Shown here one piece after another: positions 12,609 to 20,585 of a DNA stretch of 22,192 bases (the first letter of the stretch is position 1; each line of letters begins with the position of its first letter). The stretch spans positions 1-22,192 of IMG/VR virus record IMGVR_UViG_3300025151_000340, one strand, 5' to 3'. Origin of the DNA: a virus. Under the pieces are notes generated by a model that saw nothing but the letters and a program-made list of their open reading frames with translations, did not search any database and was not told the origin of the DNA. The position numbers were made by a program, and so were the translations under genes.

Positions 12609-14377
12609 TATGCCTCAACATATTCTGTGTCTGTGTTGTAACTTGTAAAGCCACCTTCTTTTATTACATACAGCACATCATTTACTCTACCACTTAGTTC
12701 TTCTCTGTGTGATATAAGCATAATATTTTTGTTTTGCTCTCTGCTCATTTTCTTAAGTATGCCCAAAGCATTTTCAACACCAGTAGCATCTAAACCACTG
12801 TCAATAAGTTCGTCAATACACAAGAAGTTCATTGGGTGATTAAGACTTTCAAAAATGTCTCTGAATGCCCAACTTAAACTTAGTATAAGTCTATTACGTT
12901 CTCCTCGGCTTAAATTATCAAAGTCTAAGTCTCTACCGTATTCAGTAATCTCAACACTTAGGTCACTGTTAAACTTAACGTCATGCGGTAAGCCAATAGC
13001 ATTTAAGTAGTGTGCTAGTCTGTGATTCAAGTAAGCAATATTTTGATCAATAATACGTCTACGGATAAAACTATCTTTACTTGTTAGCAGTTTATACAAA
13101 AACTCTTGATGATCTTTTAGTGCTGTGAGATCGTTAATGGTATCCCAACTAATTTCTTGTATACCTGTTTGCTTCATAGATTCAATTTGTTCTATGTAAG
13201 GATTGTCCTCACTATGCTTTGTACTAATGCTGTCAATTAAGTTATCAACATTGTTACGATGTGTTAGTGCTTCTTCTAGTGTTTTGTAGAAGGTACTTGG
13301 TCGTTCTTGAATAGGACCAAGTGTTTCAATACCGTCTTTGAGATCCGACTCTTTAATTGTAAGATTGTTAAAGTATTCCTTTTCTTCTGCTATCTTGTCT
13401 TTTAATTCTTGTGTGTATTCTTCGTGTGTATCTAAATGAGCAGTATTTTGACCACAAGCAGGACATACGCCCTCTTCTGCTTTAACAAGATTTGTCTCAA
13501 GTTCTGTTAATTTAGTTTTACTTCTTTTAAAAGAGTTAAGTGTGTTAGTTAAGTTGTTTGATAAAATGTTTAAATTGGCTTCGTGATCTTTTATTGTTAC
13601 CAGTGTATTGTGCTTTTCTATTTCTGTATCAATGTCAATTTCTTTTAATTGCTCTAAGGCATCTGCCATTTCTTCTAATTTAAGAGATTTGTTCCTTTCC
13701 CAAGCATTACTTCTGCTTTCTAACTCTTGTATATTTTTTTCCATACGAGCATTACCGTCCTTCATGGCGTTAATGCGTATTTCTTCTTCTTTAATACTAT
13801 CTCTAGTATCCTTCATTTTTTCTTTTAATACTTCGGCTTTTTGCGAAAGTTCTTGTATGCCTAAGAGTTGCTCGATCATGTCTCGTTGATCGTTGTTCTT
13901 CATTCCTAAGAAAGGTTCAGTGTATGTGTTTAGTGCTACAATATGTTTGAACATTTGATGACTAAAACCAACAATTTTTTCTATTTCTTTTTGTGTTTCT
14001 CTACTGTCGCCCTGTTGTTCTTGATCTTCGTGTTCAGTACCGTTTACAAATAAACGCAATACGTTAGGACGCCTGCCTCTTTCTATGCGATACTCGACAC
14101 CATTAAGTTCAAAGTCACATGATACAATCATGCCTTTGCCGTTAGTTTTGTTAATTAAGTTATCGCGTCTAATGTTTGTTAGTGCCTCTCCATACAAAGC
14201 ATAACTGAGAGCATTGATAATTGTAGTTTTACCTGTACCATTTCTACTACCATCGCCACCTAAGTCTAAGTTGTTACCTAGTACAAGTGTTAAATGTTTA
14301 TCATCGAATCTAACGCCTTGTACGTTATTTCCGACGCTCATGAAATTCTTTACACTAATATTTTTTATATTCAGCAT
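12608..14377 (-). CDS. 46: Recombination endonuclease subunit gp46 (Rad50-like ATPase)
   Basis: This is the SMC-type partner of gp47; the complex resects DNA ends for recombination-dependent replication and helps degrade host DNA. At 589 residues it compares with 560 in T4. Motifs are a Walker A with an extended loop (GGDGSRNGTGKTT, residues 40-52), two coiled-coil arms (about 165-300 and 312-435) joined by a zinc hook CPAC (C305/C308), the ABC signature LSRGERNRL (489-497), Walker B NFLCIDE (517-523), a D-loop SGLD (527-530) and the switch His H557. All ATPase elements are intact. The start lies one base after the gp47 stop, so the two are coupled. Start at the first ATG (MLNIKNISVKNFMSVG), matching the family. 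Confidence 0.97.
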   Translation of the reverse strand: MLNIKNISVKNFMSVGNNVQGVRFDDKHLTLVLGNNLDLGGDGSRNGTGKTTIINALSYALYGEALTNIRRDNLINKTNGKGMIVSCDFELNGVEYRIERGRRPNVLRLFVNGTEHEDQEQQGDSRETQKEIEKIVGFSHQMFKHIVALNTYTEPFLGMKNNDQRDMIEQLLGIQELSQKAEVLKEKMKDTRDSIKEEEIRINAMKDGNARMEKNIQELESRSNAWERNKSLKLEEMADALEQLKEIDIDTEIEKHNTLVTIKDHEANLNILSNNLTNTLNSFKRSKTKLTELETNLVKAEEGVCPACGQNTAHLDTHEEYTQELKDKIAEEKEYFNNLTIKESDLKDGIETLGPIQERPSTFYKTLEEALTHRNNVDNLIDSISTKHSEDNPYIEQIESMKQTGIQEISWDTINDLTALKDHQEFLYKLLTSKDSFIRRRIIDQNIAYLNHRLAHYLNAIGLPHDVKFNSDLSVEITEYGRDLDFDNLSRGERNRLILSLSWAFRDIFESLNHPMNFLCIDELIDSGLDATGVENALGILKKMSREQNKNIMLISHREELSGRVNDVLYVIKEGGFTSYNTDTEYVEA

Positions 14378-14378
14378 T

Positions 14379-15392
14379 TTATAAGTTTTGGTAAATGTTA
14401 ATAAGTTTATCTGTGTCTACGGTGTTACTTTCGATAGTTTTTAATTGACTAATTACAATCTGTTCAACACTTTCGAAATGTATTTCGCCTGCTTCGTATT
14501 CTTCTTCTACTTCTTTAACTGGAACAAGTTGTAGTTCTCTACATTTGTATTTGTCCATAAAGTTTTCTTTAATAAAAGATGCTTCTTCATAACTAATATC
14601 TACATCTAATTTAATTCTAGCATAGGTTGTAGAATCTAAGAATTTACCTGGATTATCAATAAGTTCGACTAATCCACATGTAACATATTTAGGGCAGTCA
14701 GGCCAATTAACAAACATTGGTTCTTTATCCCATTCAAGGAACATATACCCTCTGTCGTTATCTTGTGCGTCTGCGTAATTGTGCGGAAACGCATTACCGA
14801 TATAATGTATGTTGTTGTTATATTGTCTTTTGTGAAAATGCCCTGTAAAAACATATTCTGGTTTTGTAAGCATTGATGCTGTTATGCCTCCGTGGTCAGG
14901 CATTTCTACCATAGCATTCATTTTAAAGAACGGCAGTTCAAAATGACCAAACATATACTTACAATCAATCTTAGCAACTTTTTTATACTCGCTACCTACA
15001 AGCCACGGAATGATAGCACAATCGCCCTCGTGAAATATTTCATCAACCATAACAAAGTTAGGTAAGTCTCTAGCAAACTCGATGCTATTGAGTTCTCTTT
15101 TGTCTCTGTAGTATAAGTCGTGATTACCAGTTATGAAATAAACTTTATCAAAGTTGTCATTTAGTTTTTTTAGATCACGCAAACTAGCATTCATTGTAGC
15201 AATGTTTATACTTGCTCTATGATGATGCCAGTCGCCTAAAAAGAAGCAAGTTTCTGCTCCACGCAATTTTGCTTCTTCAACAAACCAGTCAACGAAATTA
15301 TTACAATCTCTAAGATGTTGGTGGCTGTTTTGTTTTAAGCCGTAATGGATGTCTGTAAATACTGCGGCTTTATCAAATAATCTATCAGTCAT
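14379..15392 (-). CDS. 47: Recombination endonuclease subunit gp47 (Mre11-like nuclease)
   Basis: This is the metallophosphoesterase nuclease of the gp46/gp47 complex. I choose the ATG at 15392 (337 residues): a GTG at 15404 would extend it by four residues but has no good ribosome site either, and family members begin close to the first motif. Phosphoesterase motifs are D14-x-H16 (FTDIHYG), GDWHHH (53-58, with the metal-bridging D54), GNHD (89-92, catalytic H91), then GHFELPF and FTGHFHKRQ for the last metal ligands. All are intact. The gene overlaps the gp55 stop (ATG eight bases before the end of the gp55 frame), so translation is coupled. Confidence 0.95.
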   Translation of the reverse strand: MTDRLFDKAAVFTDIHYGLKQNSHQHLRDCNNFVDWFVEEAKLRGAETCFFLGDWHHHRASINIATMNASLRDLKKLNDNFDKVYFITGNHDLYYRDKRELNSIEFARDLPNFVMVDEIFHEGDCAIIPWLVGSEYKKVAKIDCKYMFGHFELPFFKMNAMVEMPDHGGITASMLTKPEYVFTGHFHKRQYNNNIHYIGNAFPHNYADAQDNDRGYMFLEWDKEPMFVNWPDCPKYVTCGLVELIDNPGKFLDSTTYARIKLDVDISYEEASFIKENFMDKYKCRELQLVPVKEVEEEYEAGEIHFESVEQIVISQLKTIESNTVDTDKLINIYQNL

Positions 15393-16233
15393 TTTTTGTA
15401 GCACTCGACGAATTTGCTTCTCTAAGTTCTTTCATTTCGTTTTCATGTGCTATCTGCCTGCTGTAACTAGGCAAGTGCCCAGAGTCAATAAGTATATCGT
15501 CTCTGATATTTTGGTTCCTTTTTTCAATGTTAAGAACTCTTGTAAAACTATTAGTAATAGCGGCAGTATAATAAGCAAATGGGTTATCCGATTTTGCTTC
15601 GTTAAACTGTAATCCAATCATTGCTAACTGTAATAATGCTTGTCCACGCATTTCGTCAATGTATGTGTAGCCTCTCCAGTTTGCTCTTTGACTATACCTC
15701 TCTACAAGTTTAAGATACATTTTACCTAATTCGTTTGTAATGCTACCGTGATCAACAGAAAACTTACCGCTCTTCAATCCGCCCTTCCAATGGCTTCGGG
15801 CAACTTCAGTAATCTCTCCATTTATTTTAGCATAGTGTTTAAATGCTGGAAAGTTTACTTTTGCTTTTGTTTCTGCTTCGTTCCTGGGATTCTTTTTTCT
15901 GCCTGGCTCTAATGGAATGTGATCCATGTTCATTACTCTTATAGTAATGTCTTCGTCAGGTATAGTTGTTGGGTCAACTAAAAATTCTTTTTGTTTAGGC
16001 TTTTTGTTTGCTGGACCTGAGTAATCTGCTACTGCGGCCTGATAAGCAATATCCTTCATTCTTCCTGCTTTGTTCTGTTTTGCTTGTTCAAATACAGATG
16101 TATTAATATCATTTACATCATCGACGATAATGTCGGGTCTGTCGTACTGTGGTGACTTGGTCCACGTGAAACTCATTTTACTTTTATGAATTTCAGAAAG
16201 CAAGTCTTTATTATTTAAATATTTTTGTGCCAT
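15385..16233 (-). CDS. 55: Late-transcription sigma factor gp55, enlarged
   Basis: gp55 is the T4 sigma-like subunit that directs host RNA polymerase to TATAAATA late promoters, the motif class found throughout this window. The N-terminus KYLNNKDLL (residues 4-12) matches the T4 start (YVNNKELL). Residues about 173-245 (LKLVERYSQRANWRGYTYID...DNPFAYYTAAITNSFTRVLN) match the T4 region 2-like core (sequence GYT, then KNPHAYITQACFNAFVQRI). Between them lie about 150 residues that T4 gp55 (185 aa total) largely lacks, making this 282 residues. The C-terminus (ELREANSSSATKND) lacks the hydrophobic LDFLYE-type sliding-clamp motif of T4. The start at 16233 has a GGAG upstream. It is the first gene of an operon read from a sigma70-type promoter. 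Confidence 0.88.
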   Translation of the reverse strand: MAQKYLNNKDLLSEIHKSKMSFTWTKSPQYDRPDIIVDDVNDINTSVFEQAKQNKAGRMKDIAYQAAVADYSGPANKKPKQKEFLVDPTTIPDEDITIRVMNMDHIPLEPGRKKNPRNEAETKAKVNFPAFKHYAKINGEITEVARSHWKGGLKSGKFSVDHGSITNELGKMYLKLVERYSQRANWRGYTYIDEMRGQALLQLAMIGLQFNEAKSDNPFAYYTAAITNSFTRVLNIEKRNQNIRDDILIDSGHLPSYSRQIAHENEMKELREANSSSATKND

Positions 16234-16256
16234 TGTTTGTAATCTCCGTTTAATGT

Positions 16257-16284
16257 ATTATACATTTATTTTTTCAGAAGTCAA
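16257..16284 (-). promoter_or_regulatory. Sigma70-type promoter for the gp55-gp47-gp46-nuclease operon
   Basis: On the minus strand TTGACT (16284-16279), a 16-base spacer and TATAAT (16262-16257) form a near-consensus host promoter. Transcription would start near 16250, leaving a leader of about 17 bases that includes GGAG before the gp55 ATG. This predicts that the late sigma factor and the recombination genes are made from the host holoenzyme before the late genes. Confidence 0.7.
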
Positions 16285-16331
16285 GTAATAATTATCCACT
16301 TTTTGGAATTAACGGCAGTTTTATTGAAACC

Positions 16332-16339
16332 GATAAATA
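16332..16339 (+). promoter_or_regulatory. Late promoter GATAAATA for the baseplate operon
   Basis: GATAAATA ends 23 bases before the ATG at 16363; the expected start is near 16345, and the leader keeps the strong AGGAGAG ribosome site (16353-16359). It is divergent from the gp55 promoter. Confidence 0.75.
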
Positions 16340-16362
16340 CATTATGTAATTTAGGAGAGATA

Positions 16363-17172
16363 ATGGGATTATTTGATGGAATTATAAAAAAACGTATAAT
16401 GCAACAAGGTGGCCTGACAGCCGAACAGGCCCAAGACCTGATGGATGGTACAACCGCCGCTGAGGCAGAGGCCAACGCACTGGCGGCTAATGCCAATAGA
16501 TCTATTGGCGAAAAATCTAAAAATTCAGACTATAGAGCAAGGTTGCAATTATATAAGAAGAACGCAGACATGTTTTTTGACAAGGAAAGCGAAAATGTAA
16601 TGACACCACTACAGTATAACAGAGGTGTTGTATTTCCGTATACTCCGAACTTGTTCTTATCAAGAAGTGCTACATACGGCTCAATGGAATTCAAAGGCGC
16701 AAACTTTCCTATTTACACATACATGAATTCACAACCACCTGTACTTCCATTAATTGCTACATTTACAGCAACTACCAAACAAGAAGCCAAATACATGTTG
16801 GCGGCATGGAGGTTCTTTAACATAATGACCCAATCTGACTTTGGTGAACAAGCAGTTAAAAGTAATAGATATGGATCTCCACCACCTGTATTACAATTTT
16901 CATATATGGGGCCATTTGGTTTTGACAGAGTTCCTGTATTACTAACAGACTTCAACGTTATTATTGGTAACAACGTTGATATGGTACCTGTAGAGCATCC
17001 AGTGAATACTAACTTAAAAGGCGGTAGTGCTTTTGGTGACAAGGAAGTAACATATATGCCAGTTGATGTAGAATTTACAATTAACATGGTACCACAATAC
17101 TCACCTAGACGTGTAAGAAAAGACTTTAATCTTGATGAAATGCGTATGGGAAGAAACATAGGATTTATTTAA
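16363..17172 (+). CDS. Baseplate tail-tube cap/junction protein, gp48-like
   Basis: This is a 269-residue protein starting MGLFDGIIKKR. The ATG at 16363 is preferred over the upstream ATG at 16303 because it follows AGGAGAG, and the upstream extension would begin before the late promoter. After a helical, Ala-rich N-terminus (about 1-65), the rest has a tube-like beta domain: VVFPYTPNLFLSRSATYGSM, then a helix KQEAKYMLAAWRFFNIMTQS, PPPVLQFSYMGPFGFDRVPV, LLTDFNVIIGNNVDMVPV, and PVDVEFTINMVPQYSPRR near the end. This arrangement is found in the gp48/gp54 proteins that initiate and cap the tail tube on the baseplate. gp48 is favoured over gp54 but not proven. The stop overlaps the next start (TAATG). 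Confidence 0.65.
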   Translation: MGLFDGIIKKRIMQQGGLTAEQAQDLMDGTTAAEAEANALAANANRSIGEKSKNSDYRARLQLYKKNADMFFDKESENVMTPLQYNRGVVFPYTPNLFLSRSATYGSMEFKGANFPIYTYMNSQPPVLPLIATFTATTKQEAKYMLAAWRFFNIMTQSDFGEQAVKSNRYGSPPPVLQFSYMGPFGFDRVPVLLTDFNVIIGNNVDMVPVEHPVNTNLKGGSAFGDKEVTYMPVDVEFTINMVPQYSPRRVRKDFNLDEMRMGRNIGFI

Positions 17173-17474
17173 TGGCTTATTCAAAGAACAGTTTTTTATC
17201 TTCTGCTACAACAAAATCATTTTATACTGGTTTAAATTATAATAATTTGCCAAGGATCAAGCCGAGCATTTCTGATACCACAGTTGTATTAACAGAAAAA
17301 TATAATATGCGTCCTGATTTATTAGCACAAGATTTATATGAGAACGTAGAGTTTTGGTGGGTATTTAGTTTGAGAAATTTAGAAATATTAAAAGATCCTA
17401 TTAATGATTTTAAATCAGGACTATCTATAAAAGTACCCAGCAAAGCAACTATAGAAAAGTTATCTAGAGGATAG
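17172..17474 (+). CDS. 53: Baseplate wedge protein, gp53-like
   Basis: This is a 100-residue protein with the core of the gp53 family: YNMRPDLLAQDLYENVEFWW, VFSLRNLEILKDPINDFKSG and LSIKVPS (about residues 44-92), corresponding to the T4 segment in which a structural unit of the form E-x-x-A-x-x-x-Y-x-x-x-x-x-x-W-V-L is followed by an N-x-x-x-D-P-x-x-D stretch. It resembles a LysM-like module and lacks the C-terminal half of T4 gp53 (196 aa). It would help hold wedges together in the baseplate. It starts on the last base of the previous stop, implying coupled translation in the baseplate operon. Confidence 0.7.
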   Translation: MAYSKNSFLSSATTKSFYTGLNYNNLPRIKPSISDTTVVLTEKYNMRPDLLAQDLYENVEFWWVFSLRNLEILKDPINDFKSGLSIKVPSKATIEKLSRG

Positions 17475-17475
17475 T

Positions 17476-20400
17476 ATGGCAAATAATGATGCCCAAAAAG
17501 AAATACACATTGCCGGAGATTCTCCGTTACCCAATGTTGTAGATTCTTATTCCAGTTATACCTACAACATTACATTTAGTATGTTACCTCAGAGTTTTTG
17601 GTTCTCTGGTATATTACCAATTGGTAAAGACCAAGTAAATAAAATGATCATTGCCCAAACTGGAGTAACAACAAAATTTAATATTGACAACCTAACCATA
17701 CAAACAGTCGCAGACAACTATGGTAGTACATTTACTTCCAGTCTTGGATACACTACCAAAGCAACATTTGAAATTACAGAACCTTTAGGCTCTAGTTTAG
17801 TTACACTTATGCACGAAGGATTTAATCAATTAAAAAAATTAGATGCCAAATTAGGCAACGACAGTGATCAATTATATAATAAAAAGGAAAGCATGGGTCC
17901 GTTGGACTTAATGTATTTGCTAGAAGTAGATTTGATTGGCCATAGAGGTTACAAAGACACAGGCGAGGAACTCTTTGATAATTTAGGACCGTTTATAGCA
18001 ACAGGCGATGGTGGCGAGGCAGAAATATTTGGAAAGTATGCGTGGCCTGTATTTTTAACACAATTTGATTTTAATCCAGACAACGAAGGTACAAGGTATA
18101 ATTTTGAAGTTGTGTCGACACAGAATTTTATAAAAAAATTACCAACCCAAACAAGAAAGATAGACAGCGATTTTGAAATTACAGCACACAATATTCCTTC
18201 CTTTTTGTCACAATTATCTAAAAAAATTAATAATGACATTTTAGCCGCTCAACAACAATTACACGGCGGAAGCCGAAGCAGTCCAAAAAACAGCCATAGT
18301 ATAACTATCAAACGTGGCAAACAATATTTTAGCACAGATAATAAAGAAGGTAGCCAAGACTGGCACGAACCAACAGAAGGCATTGACCCAACACACTTTA
18401 CCGAAAAAGTAACTATAAAATTACCTCCGGCAAAGGAAGCAAGTGATCAAGGAACAGGTGCTAAAGAAGACACAGTTGATGCGGCAAAATTAAAGTTTAC
18501 CAAAGGTGAAAGCATAAAAGATGCCATTATAAAAATATTAAAATTAAATTCTAATTTCTGTACTTTTATTAGTAATCGAAAATTCAAAATGGATCAACCC
18601 AACTCCACCGGAGAACCAAAAGACCCAGAAAAAGATTTAACATATTCTATTAATTTTCACAAAACACTAACAGCAAAGGGCGACCCCGCACCAACTGGCG
18701 GACCAGCATTTAATATAGTATATTCTATTGATCTTAAAGCACAGGCAGGCGTACAGCAAGAGCCAGGAAAAGACGAGACAAAAGAAAAGCAAAAAACCAT
18801 AGTTGAAAAATGGGGAATTGTAAAAAAATACGATTATATATTTTCTGGTCTAAATGATCAGGTGATAGATGTTGATTTAAGTTTTCCACAAGGTCAAGTA
18901 TTTTTATTTCCAGAAGCAGGTGGTTTAACTCCTACTTACAGAGATAGCAAAGCAAAAGTTAACGATCCTAAAAATCTTGAAGATCAAAAGGGCAAAGACA
19001 AGAAAAATCTATTAGCAACAAATAATCCAGATATCATATTACAGCATTTTGAAAAATTACAATCAGATTTAAAAGGAGCAGTTAGCCAAATAACCGAAGA
19101 CGGTAAAGACTTTTTACAAGGACTTAAAACACAGGCCGCACTTGCTAAAGACCCAGCAGGAGCATTAAAGAATTTGAACGGCAGATTGCCCAGTTCACCC
19201 GCAACGGTGTTTCACAAAATAAAAGCAATACAAAGTACCACAGAATTCTTTGATGGTTTATATCAAGACGTTGTAGACTTTCAAGAGTCACTAGAAGATG
19301 CGGCAGAAGACTTTGTTGGCGGTATTGATTTACAAGGAAAGATAGCAGGATTAGTAAAAGATGCTGTTCAGCCTTTTGAATTTGTAACAGAATTTAGAGA
19401 TGGCCTCAGCGGTAAACTACAAGAATTTTCCGGAGGGATAGACGGGTTTGCTGAAAGTTTAGGTCTTGATGCTAGTGCTATTCCAGGACTAGGAGAAATT
19501 CAAGGTGTTGTTGATTCACTAGACGATTTGATATCATCAGCAGGTGGAGGATTCAGTCCAGGGACAATTGGCGGCGGAAGTTTTGAATTACTCACGCAGG
19601 TTACTTCAGAATCTGGTAATAGTTATTTAGAGGAACTTGATTTCTCTTCTACTGGCCGATTTGAAGACGCAGAATTTATAGAAAAAGCGGCAACAGGTCA
19701 AGCAGTAACACCAGACAAAGAAGATACATCGGTAATTCCAGCACAGCATTACATGTCAACAGCATTGAGTTATAGCAAAACAGGTATACCGTACCTTGTT
19801 AGATTGGGATTAGAAGTTAAAGGAGATCCATATTGGATAGGCAGTCAAAATTATGTTACAGAAATTAATAAAGGCAAACCAATCACATTGATAGACGCCT
19901 CTGGAGAGCAAAAGAGATGGAAGCCAGAGTTTGTAGCAGATAGGACTAATACAGACTCAGCACCGTATGACTCGGGGTCGATATTTTTAGCATTTAGATA
20001 TCTGTTCCCTAAAGAGTACGAACACTATCAAGAAGACCCAGAAGACCATACAGGCATAATGAGATTTGGAGGTATGGATTTATCATATTCCGGATACTAT
20101 ATGGTAGTAAAAATACAACATAGATTTGCTGAAGGAAAGTTTTTACAAAATATAGATGCTGTAAAAATGACAACACACCCAAATAAAGTAATATTTTCAG
20201 ACAAGTCTAACATTGAAGAAGAATCAGCAGAAACAACACAGCCTGAAAATGTTAAAAATGAATCAAATACAGCAGTAGCAGGTAATGATGTAACAACTGG
20301 TAACTCTTCTGAAGAGGTAAAGCAGGGCGAATATAGGGGAACAGCAACAGGACCAGGAGACGAAAGATTAAATTATAATAGTACACAAGATTTCCTACAA

Positions 20401-20577
20401 CAAAACGGATATATTTCTGGACCGGCTCCGTCTATGGGAGATTTTGATCCTAGTGCTGTTGATTTATCACAGTATCAAAATATTACTGTAGATTACGAAC
20501 CATTTGACGTAGGCGCCTTTGATGCTTCAGAAATAGTAATATCAGATCCTTTTAAAAGTAGCGGCGGTGGCGGGTAA
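17476..20577 (+). CDS. Large baseplate hub-like structural protein
   Basis: This is a 1033-residue protein. The N-terminal domain (about 10-230) begins VVDSYSSYTYNITFSML and is beta-rich, and FLTQFDFNPDNEGTRYNFEV ends it. A helical/linker region follows (about 235-320), with charged low-complexity segments. The middle includes GESIKDAIIKILKLNSNFCT, then WGIVKKYDYIFSGLNDQVID with VDLSFPQGQ. Near residues 770-800 a hub-like core reads YLVRLGLEVKGDPYWIGSQN, and near 870-900 YSGYYMVVKIQHRFAEGKFL, both patterns seen in baseplate hub proteins of the gp27/VgrG type. The tail is acidic, then Gly-rich (FKSSGGGG). Its place directly before the spike gene supports a hub role. It is far larger than T4 gp27 (391 aa). 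The ATG at 17476 has AGAGG just upstream, two bases after the previous stop. Confidence 0.55.
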   Translation: MANNDAQKEIHIAGDSPLPNVVDSYSSYTYNITFSMLPQSFWFSGILPIGKDQVNKMIIAQTGVTTKFNIDNLTIQTVADNYGSTFTSSLGYTTKATFEITEPLGSSLVTLMHEGFNQLKKLDAKLGNDSDQLYNKKESMGPLDLMYLLEVDLIGHRGYKDTGEELFDNLGPFIATGDGGEAEIFGKYAWPVFLTQFDFNPDNEGTRYNFEVVSTQNFIKKLPTQTRKIDSDFEITAHNIPSFLSQLSKKINNDILAAQQQLHGGSRSSPKNSHSITIKRGKQYFSTDNKEGSQDWHEPTEGIDPTHFTEKVTIKLPPAKEASDQGTGAKEDTVDAAKLKFTKGESIKDAIIKILKLNSNFCTFISNRKFKMDQPNSTGEPKDPEKDLTYSINFHKTLTAKGDPAPTGGPAFNIVYSIDLKAQAGVQQEPGKDETKEKQKTIVEKWGIVKKYDYIFSGLNDQVIDVDLSFPQGQVFLFPEAGGLTPTYRDSKAKVNDPKNLEDQKGKDKKNLLATNNPDIILQHFEKLQSDLKGAVSQITEDGKDFLQGLKTQAALAKDPAGALKNLNGRLPSSPATVFHKIKAIQSTTEFFDGLYQDVVDFQESLEDAAEDFVGGIDLQGKIAGLVKDAVQPFEFVTEFRDGLSGKLQEFSGGIDGFAESLGLDASAIPGLGEIQGVVDSLDDLISSAGGGFSPGTIGGGSFELLTQVTSESGNSYLEELDFSSTGRFEDAEFIEKAATGQAVTPDKEDTSVIPAQHYMSTALSYSKTGIPYLVRLGLEVKGDPYWIGSQNYVTEINKGKPITLIDASGEQKRWKPEFVADRTNTDSAPYDSGSIFLAFRYLFPKEYEHYQEDPEDHTGIMRFGGMDLSYSGYYMVVKIQHRFAEGKFLQNIDAVKMTTHPNKVIFSDKSNIEEESAETTQPENVKNESNTAVAGNDVTTGNSSEEVKQGEYRGTATGPGDERLNYNSTQDFLQQNGYISGPAPSMGDFDPSAVDLSQYQNITVDYEPFDVGAFDASEIVISDPFKSSGGGG

Positions 20578-20580
20578 ATA
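20573..20580 (+). promoter_or_regulatory. Possible late promoter GGTAAATA with leaderless spacing
   Basis: GGTAAATA overlaps the TAA of the hub-like gene and is followed by GCAGT and the ATG at 20586, the same five-base spacing as the two CATAAATA-ATG genes. It has one mismatch (G for A in the second position) from the NATAAATA pattern, so it may be chance. Confidence 0.3.
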
Positions 20581-20585
20581 GCAGT

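Noticed and set aside
15393-15404. GTG at 15404 as the gp47 start
   Set aside because: It adds only four residues, has no better ribosome site than the ATG at 15392 and is not needed for the family alignment.
16303-16362. ATG at 16303 as the start of the gp48-like gene
   Set aside because: It lies upstream of the late promoter and lacks a ribosome site, while the ATG at 16363 has AGGAGAG at good distance.
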